DNA of 10,593 nt from Planctomycetaceae bacterium. Lineage in GTDB: Bacteria > Planctomycetota > Planctomycetia > Pirellulales > Pirellulaceae. The stretch covers positions 1 through 10,593 of the forward strand of contig JAKEHX010000458.1 in the NCBI GenBank assembly GCA_022614795.1, written 5' to 3'. Below, piece by piece: positions 6,134 through 10,593 of this stretch. The translations under genes and the position numbers were made by a program. How positions within the stretch are numbered: the first letter of the stretch is position 1; each line of letters starts with the position of its first letter. Under the pieces are notes generated by a model that was not told the origin of the DNA, did not search any database, and saw only the letters and a program-made list of their open reading frames with translations.

Positions 6134-8110
6134 CTATTTCGGTTTGCCAAGCGTCGCCCGCGCCTCCAAGAGCGCCGGCACGGCCGCCGCCATGCGCGGG
6201 GCCGACGACGGGCTGCTTTGGAGCGTCGCGGCAGCGGCCAGAATCGTCTTGGACGCCCGCGGCAGGTAATCGCTCTTGCCTTGCAGCACGGCGAGTCGAA
6301 TCAGGTTGTCCGCGGAAACGGAGTTGCTCGACGGGACCGCCGTATCGACGATTTCCTTCCCGCGGGCGAGCAGGGCCTCATGATCGCTCGACGTGAAGAA
6401 GAACCCGCCCCCCGTGCCGTCGGCGAACAGCTCGATCTGCTTCTGCGTCAGCTCATCGGCAGCCGTGAGCCACTTCTTGTCCCCCGTGGCCGCGTGCAGC
6501 TTGATGAGCCCGTCGGTGACAAACGCGTAATCGCTCACGTAGGCATTGAGCCGGGCCTGGCCGGCGGAATAGGTCCGCTTGAGCCGGCCGGAATCGTCGC
6601 GAAGCTTTGTCAGCACGAAGTCGGCGGCTTTTTCGGCCGCCGCGATGTACCGCGGCTCCTTCAGGATTCGCCCCGCGTCGGCCAGCCCGCCGATCGCCAG
6701 GCCGTTGTCGGCCGCCAGCAGTTTCGTATCGACCAGCGGCGGCACGCGCTTGGCCCGCACGGCGAGGAGCTTCTGCCGGATCGGCGCGAGCTGCTTCTCC
6801 AGCTCGGCTTCGGTCAGCTTCTTTTCGGCGGCGATCTCGGCCAGCGGCTGGGCGAGCTGCGGCACGTAGAACTTCTCTTCGAAGTTCGGATCGCCGTCGA
6901 GGCCATACACCGAGGCAAACAGCGAGAATTCGTCCGCCGTCAGTAGCTTCTGAACCTCGGCCTTATCCCAGCGGTAGAACTTCCCTTCCTCGCCCTCCGA
7001 GTCGGCGTCGAACGCGGTCACAAACCCGCCAGCCGGATCGGCCATCTCGCGGAGGAGGAAGTCACAAATCTCGCGGCTGATGCGGGCCAGGTCCTCGCGG
7101 CCGGAGACGGCGTGAGCCTGGGCATAGACTCCGGCGAGCTGGCCGTTGTCGTAGAGCATCTTCTCGAAGTGCGGAATCTGCCAGTAACGATCGACGCTGT
7201 AGCGGTGAAATCCGCCGCCGAGATGGTCGCGGATGCCACCCAGCGACATCCAGGTCAGCGTGCCCAGCAGCATCTCCTTGGCACGCTCGCTCTTGTCGCG
7301 GTCGGCATTCTTGGCGCTGGCCCGGTCAAGCAAAAAGACCAGGTTGCTCGGCTCGGGGAACTTGGGCTGCCGGGGATTGGGACCGTAGCCAAAACCGCCG
7401 TACTTGGGGTCGTATTGCTCGTCGAGCGCCTCCTGCACGGGGGCGACCAGGGCTTCATCGAGCGCGACCAGGGCCGGCGTCTTGCGGCCTTCCATTTCGG
7501 CCTTGGTGAAGCGGGCGACCGTTTTGGCGTCCTCGCGAATCTTGTCGGGAGATTTGCCCCAGATCTCCTGCACCTTGGTGACGATCGTCAAAAAGCCCGG
7601 CGCGCCTTGGCGGTCGCCGTCGCGGGCGGGGAAATAGGTGCCGCCCACGAACGGATCGGCTTCGGGCGTGAGAAACATCGACAGGGGCCAGCCGCCGCCG
7701 CGCGGCTCGCCGGCCAGCTGGTGATAGACGGAGAGGGCGGTCATGTAGATCTGGTCGATGTCGGGCCGCTCCTCGCGATCGACCTTGATGCAGACGAAGT
7801 GCTTGTTGAGGAAAGCCGCGATTTCCTCGTCGTGGAAGCTCTCCCGCTCCATCACGTGACACCAGTGGCAGCTCGAATAGCCGATCGACAGGAAGATCAG
7901 CTTCCCCTCTTTCTTCGCCTTGGCCAGGGCCTCTTCGCCCCACGCATGCCAATCGACCGGGTTGTGGGAGTGCTGGAGCAGATAGGGGCTCGTCTCCTTC
8001 GCCAGCCGGTTGGTGTGCTTGGGAGGCGCCTTCGTTTTCGGTTCGTCGGCTGCCAGAAAGAGCGGGCAGGCAACGAGCCAGATGGCCGCGAGCGCGTGGA
8101 ATCGGTGCAT
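6134..8110 (-). CDS. Exported DUF255 / SPATA20-YyaL family thioredoxin-fold protein
   Basis: This 658-residue protein begins with a hydrophobic export signal (ALAAIWLVACPLFLA, 6-20). The LVAC at 12-15 could be a lipobox; otherwise signal peptidase I would cut near residue 21. Then comes the family hallmark NRLAKETSPYLLQHSHNPVD (34-53), a thioredoxin fold with CHWC (C81, C84), VDREERPDID and GGGWPLSMFLTP. The remaining ~450 residues form the (alpha/alpha)6 barrel-like region seen in this family, with GGFGYGPNPRQPKFPEPSNL, HLGGGFHRYSVD and HFEKMLYDNGQLAGVYAQA. The length fits bacterial members (roughly 650-700). The biochemical function of the family is not established; a redox or chaperone role is guessed from the CxxC. 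An outside location is notable, since many homologues lack a signal. I see no strong Shine-Dalgarno before this ATG. It leads the DUF255-RluA pair. Confidence 0.92.
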   Translation of the reverse strand: MHRFHALAAIWLVACPLFLAADEPKTKAPPKHTNRLAKETSPYLLQHSHNPVDWHAWGEEALAKAKKEGKLIFLSIGYSSCHWCHVMERESFHDEEIAAFLNKHFVCIKVDREERPDIDQIYMTALSVYHQLAGEPRGGGWPLSMFLTPEADPFVGGTYFPARDGDRQGAPGFLTIVTKVQEIWGKSPDKIREDAKTVARFTKAEMEGRKTPALVALDEALVAPVQEALDEQYDPKYGGFGYGPNPRQPKFPEPSNLVFLLDRASAKNADRDKSERAKEMLLGTLTWMSLGGIRDHLGGGFHRYSVDRYWQIPHFEKMLYDNGQLAGVYAQAHAVSGREDLARISREICDFLLREMADPAGGFVTAFDADSEGEEGKFYRWDKAEVQKLLTADEFSLFASVYGLDGDPNFEEKFYVPQLAQPLAEIAAEKKLTEAELEKQLAPIRQKLLAVRAKRVPPLVDTKLLAADNGLAIGGLADAGRILKEPRYIAAAEKAADFVLTKLRDDSGRLKRTYSAGQARLNAYVSDYAFVTDGLIKLHAATGDKKWLTAADELTQKQIELFADGTGGGFFFTSSDHEALLARGKEIVDTAVPSSNSVSADNLIRLAVLQGKSDYLPRASKTILAAAATLQSSPSSAPRMAAAVPALLEARATLGKPK

Positions 8111-8147
8111 GGCAGGAACCGGGCGCGGGTAGTGGGAGGATCAGCCG

Positions 8148-8175
8148 ATTCTAGCACGAGAGGCGGTCACAAGCG
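8148..8175 (-). promoter_or_regulatory. Candidate promoter of the DUF255 gene
   Basis: On the minus strand TAGAAT (8153-8148) is preceded by TG one base upstream, an extended -10, and by a weak CGCTTG (8175-8170) 16 bases away. It lies about 38 bases before the ATG at 8110. Planctomycete promoters are poorly defined, so this is only a candidate. Confidence 0.25.
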
Positions 8176-8198
8176 GTGTGGTCGCAGCGACGTATCAC

Positions 8199-8259
8199 AC
8201 CAACCCGAAGCGTCAGCGAGGAGAAGACCTAAAACTCCTCGCTTACGCTTCGGGTTGGT
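8199..8259. repeat. 61-base near-perfect palindrome (dispersed repeat type)
   Basis: The arms at 8199-8223 and 8235-8259 pair at 24 of 25 positions (one C/A difference at the 16th base) around an 11-base loop. The core, CAACCCGAAGCGT followed by AGCGAGGAG, is of a kind I recall as common between genes in planctomycete genomes; this is memory, not a search. It begins one base after the stop codon of the large membrane protein (stop 8263-8261 on the minus strand). It could end or stabilise that transcript. No clear T-run follows on the minus strand. Confidence 0.85.
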
Positions 8260-8260
8260 A

Positions 8261-10593
8261 TTAGCTCGCCGCGACTGCCGTTGGCGCGGCGCGATTGCGG
8301 ATCGCCAGGGCGATTCCGATCACGATCAGCACCAGGCCCGCGTAGGGGAAAATGCCGGTTACCAGGCTGATCACGCCGACCAGCGCCAGCAGCACGCCGC
8401 AGGCTACGGTGCCCAGCAGCCGGGCATAGGCCTCGCGAGCCGGCTGGCGGGTGGCGGCCCAGGCGATCAGGACGACCGCCGCCAGGATAGTCAACCCGAG
8501 CAGCCGGCCGACCAGCGTGTTCGCGACGGGGCGGGCCGAGATTTCGATCTGGCCGCGGGGCGTCGTGAAGCTATAGGCACGTCCGCGCTCCGGCAGCCGG
8601 AAATCGAGGCTCGCCAAGCCGGCGGCGAGCGTGTCGAAGTTGTCGCCCGAGACTACCGCGGGAGCCGCAGGGGCAGGCGACGCTGCTACGGAACCACCCG
8701 TCGTCGGTGCCCCGAACGGATCGGCGGCCTGGCCGCCAGCCGGTTGCGATCCTGGTGCGGCATAGCGCGCGTCAGCGCTGCCTGGAGCGCCTTGTCCGCC
8801 GCCAAAGAACCCGCCTCCCATGCCGCCCATGCCGCCCATCGCGCCGCTCCTGGACTGCGGCCCGCCAGCCATCGGCTGGTCCGCCGGCGGCTGGCGCGGC
8901 AGTTGAATGGCCAGTCCACCCAGCTCCTGCTGCTGCGTTTCCTGGTCGAGTTTCATGCCATAGCGTGAGAGCTTGCCCAGTTCTTCCTCGCGGCCGGACT
9001 GAAGGTCGCGGACTTCGTCAGCGTCCATTTGGAGCTTTTGCTCGAGCTGTTGCCGCTGCTGCTCGTTGGCCAGTTGCGGGTTCTGTGCGGCTTCAGCCTG
9101 GCCCTGCGCTTGGTCACCGCCATAGCCTGCGGCGTTGCTCTTATCGTCGGCAAAGTTCTTTCCATAGCCGCGCGAATAGCGACCGCCGGGCTTGCCGGAT
9201 GCTTGCCCCACGCCGGGTTTGTTTGCGTCTTTCCCTTCCGCGGCGCCTTCCCCCTTGGTCTCCAAGGAGTTCTGGTTCAGCCAGGCGGGATTGAACGTCG
9301 ATTCCTTGCCATTTGCTGCGAGGCCGTCCTGCTGGAAATTGCTCCCCAGGCCCGAGACGACGTTCTTCGACCGCGTCACTCCCTGGTCCATCCAGTAGCT
9401 GTTGAGCCGCTCACGGTTGTCCGTGACGGCGGCTTGCTGGCCGGACTGCTGCTGGACCTGCTGCTCGGCCTCCCGGAGCAAGAGGTCGTTGCCTCTTTGC
9501 AACTGGCGCCCGTTATCGCCGAGGGCCATCGAGCGGCTGTCATCGAACATCACCGCCAACTGCTTGAGGTTCGACTGGGCCCGAATCTTCGTATAGGGAT
9601 TGACGCTGGTGAGCAGCTCCTTGGCCTCTTGAATCCGCTTGTTGAGATACGACTGGTACACCTCGCTCAGCTCCGACTCATCCACAACCGGCCGCATCGT
9701 GCCGCCGAATTCGAAATAGCTCGACCAGTCGAAGTTTTCGGGCAGGTGCAGCCTGACCTGGCTCAGCTCGACGTTGATGTTGACCGTCTTCATCAGCGGA
9801 AAACGGACCTGGGCGAAGCTCGTCACCTTGGACATCTGCCCGCCATACTTGAGCTGCACCGGATAATCGGCTTCTCCCTCGCCCATCTTCACCAGTGGAA
9901 TGCGCACGACGCCCACTGGGGCGGTTGCGCCCGCCGCTGCTGGCGCTGGGTTTGCTGCGCCCGCCTGCGGCGGAACGACCGGCTTCACCGGCTGGCCGGC
10001 GACCGTGGCAGTCCACAGGCGTGCTCCGTCGGGCAATTGGATCTCGAGGAACTGCTCGGTGGCGTTGGTGACGCGATATTCCTGAAGGCCGCGATAGGCC
10101 CCGGCTGCATCGACCACGAGCACGGTCGTCGCCAGGTCGATCCGCGCGGCGGCCGTCTCGGCCGCGGCGCGCTCCTTGGTCTTGAATTGCAAGCTTGGGC
10201 CGGCGCCGGCGGCATTTTCATTGGCCACGATATACGCTTCGGTGATCGTGCCGCCGAGCACGCCTTGTAGCTCGCGATAGGTCTGCTGCTGCGGGCTCAG
10301 CCTTTCGAGGCCGCTCACGCCCCCCGCGGTATCGATCTCGTCGCGGCCCGCGTTCTCGATCGCCACCAGCCGCTGGTCGGTGCGGCCCGTCTCGACGCGC
10401 GGAATCGCCACGGCTTGCGGGGCCGCCGTCAGCAGGCGGTCCTGCATCACGACGATCCCGAACCGGTCGCGGACGTAGTCTTGCAGCTCGATCTTGAAGC
10501 GGACCCAGCCGGGAAGCGGCTGGCCCTGGGCGTCGGTCGCCGGCTCGACCGTCTTGCTCTTGAGCAGCTTGACGTTGAGGCGGGCCTTGGCCA
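8261..10593 (-). CDS. Large membrane-anchored protein of unknown function (5' end outside window)
   Basis: The reading frame stays open to the window edge, so the GTG at 10450 is not the start; about 776 C-terminal residues are present. Before 10450 the frame reads naturally (PGWVRFKIELQDYVRDRFGI). Region order: a beta-rich part coded at about 10150-9700, with EYRVTNATEQFLEIQLPDGA and DYPVQLKYGG; a helical part near 9690-9530 (ELSEVYQSYLNKRIQEAKEL); a long Gln/Gly/Asn-rich stretch; a charged Gln-rich probable coiled coil (9088-8921, QQRQQLEQKLQMDADEVRDL); a Gly-Met tract (about 8863-8771); a second beta-like piece (LDFRLPERGRAYSFTTPRGQ); and three membrane helices at the end (about 8504-8453, 8414-8360, 8354-8300). 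The bulk is probably outside, anchored by the C-terminus. I do not recognise the family; it resembles planctomycete-only surface proteins. No catalytic motif is visible. Confidence 0.8.
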   Translation of the reverse strand, partial: AKARLNVKLLKSKTVEPATDAQGQPLPGWVRFKIELQDYVRDRFGIVVMQDRLLTAAPQAVAIPRVETGRTDQRLVAIENAGRDEIDTAGGVSGLERLSPQQQTYRELQGVLGGTITEAYIVANENAAGAGPSLQFKTKERAAAETAAARIDLATTVLVVDAAGAYRGLQEYRVTNATEQFLEIQLPDGARLWTATVAGQPVKPVVPPQAGAANPAPAAAGATAPVGVVRIPLVKMGEGEADYPVQLKYGGQMSKVTSFAQVRFPLMKTVNINVELSQVRLHLPENFDWSSYFEFGGTMRPVVDESELSEVYQSYLNKRIQEAKELLTSVNPYTKIRAQSNLKQLAVMFDDSRSMALGDNGRQLQRGNDLLLREAEQQVQQQSGQQAAVTDNRERLNSYWMDQGVTRSKNVVSGLGSNFQQDGLAANGKESTFNPAWLNQNSLETKGEGAAEGKDANKPGVGQASGKPGGRYSRGYGKNFADDKSNAAGYGGDQAQGQAEAAQNPQLANEQQRQQLEQKLQMDADEVRDLQSGREEELGKLSRYGMKLDQETQQQELGGLAIQLPRQPPADQPMAGGPQSRSGAMGGMGGMGGGFFGGGQGAPGSADARYAAPGSQPAGGQAADPFGAPTTGGSVAASPAPAAPAVVSGDNFDTLAAGLASLDFRLPERGRAYSFTTPRGQIEISARPVANTLVGRLLGLTILAAVVLIAWAATRQPAREAYARLLGTVACGVLLALVGVISLVTGIFPYAGLVLIVIGIALAIRNRAAPTAVAAS

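Noticed and set aside
5069..6946. Very long open frame on the + strand opposite the RluA and DUF255 genes
   Set aside because: It is antisense to two genes with unmistakable family motifs, and its product is a His/Arg/Leu-rich shadow with no domain; such frames are expected in GC-rich DNA.
7112..10270. Long + strand open frames opposite the DUF255 and large membrane protein genes (7112-8968 and 9029-10270)
   Set aside because: Compositional mirrors of the minus-strand genes; no motif, no good ribosome site, and one runs through the 8199-8259 palindrome.
10448..10450. GTG at 10450 as the start of the large membrane protein
   Set aside because: The frame upstream to the window edge is open and reads as ordinary protein, so the gene continues beyond the window.

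Overview
The window looks like chromosomal DNA from a planctomycete, probably of the Pirellulales type. The signs are high GC content, a eukaryote-like Ser/Thr kinase with an HCDIKPEN catalytic loop, an exported thioredoxin-fold/DUF255 protein, a huge lineage-type membrane-anchored protein of unknown function, and several intergenic palindromes of the dispersed kind. The assignment is inferred from gene content; no marker gene is present.

Layout. Positions 1-300 hold the tail of a small antitoxin-like gene, overlapped by ATGA with the first ~18 codons of a PIN-domain toxin whose remainder is gone: a broken toxin-antitoxin pair. After a leader with an inverted repeat comes a two-gene + strand operon. 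Its first gene (456-2552) is a transmembrane Ser/Thr kinase with an extracytoplasmic Cache-like sensor. Its second (2545-4317, overlapping by 8 bases) is a cytoplasmic FHA-like/GAF-like/class III nucleotide cyclase. A terminator hairpin follows. From 4390 to 4485 a 96-base AT-rich imperfect palindrome separates this operon from a convergent block and supplies the last codons and stop of the first minus-strand gene.

The minus-strand block, in transcription order, is: a partial large membrane protein of unknown function (10593 to 8261), a 61-base palindrome, the DUF255/SPATA20-type exported thioredoxin-fold protein (8110-6134), an RluA-family pseudouridine synthase 9 bases behind it (6124-5096), a hairpin, and an SRPBCC-fold protein (4987-4445).

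The most interesting part is the kinase-cyclase pair. It reads as one signalling unit: an external ligand sensed by the Cache domain, a kinase inside, and a second-messenger cyclase with a potential phospho-reader domain. Several key residues are unusual. The kinase is non-RD and its activation loop has almost no phosphoacceptors. The FHA-like domain lacks the usual Ser and Arg of its SRxH motif. The cyclase keeps both metal Asp residues and the Asn/Arg pair but has Asp and Gly at the two purine-specifying positions, so the product cannot be assumed to be cAMP or cGMP. The rest of the window is housekeeping or unknown genes plus dispersed palindromes.
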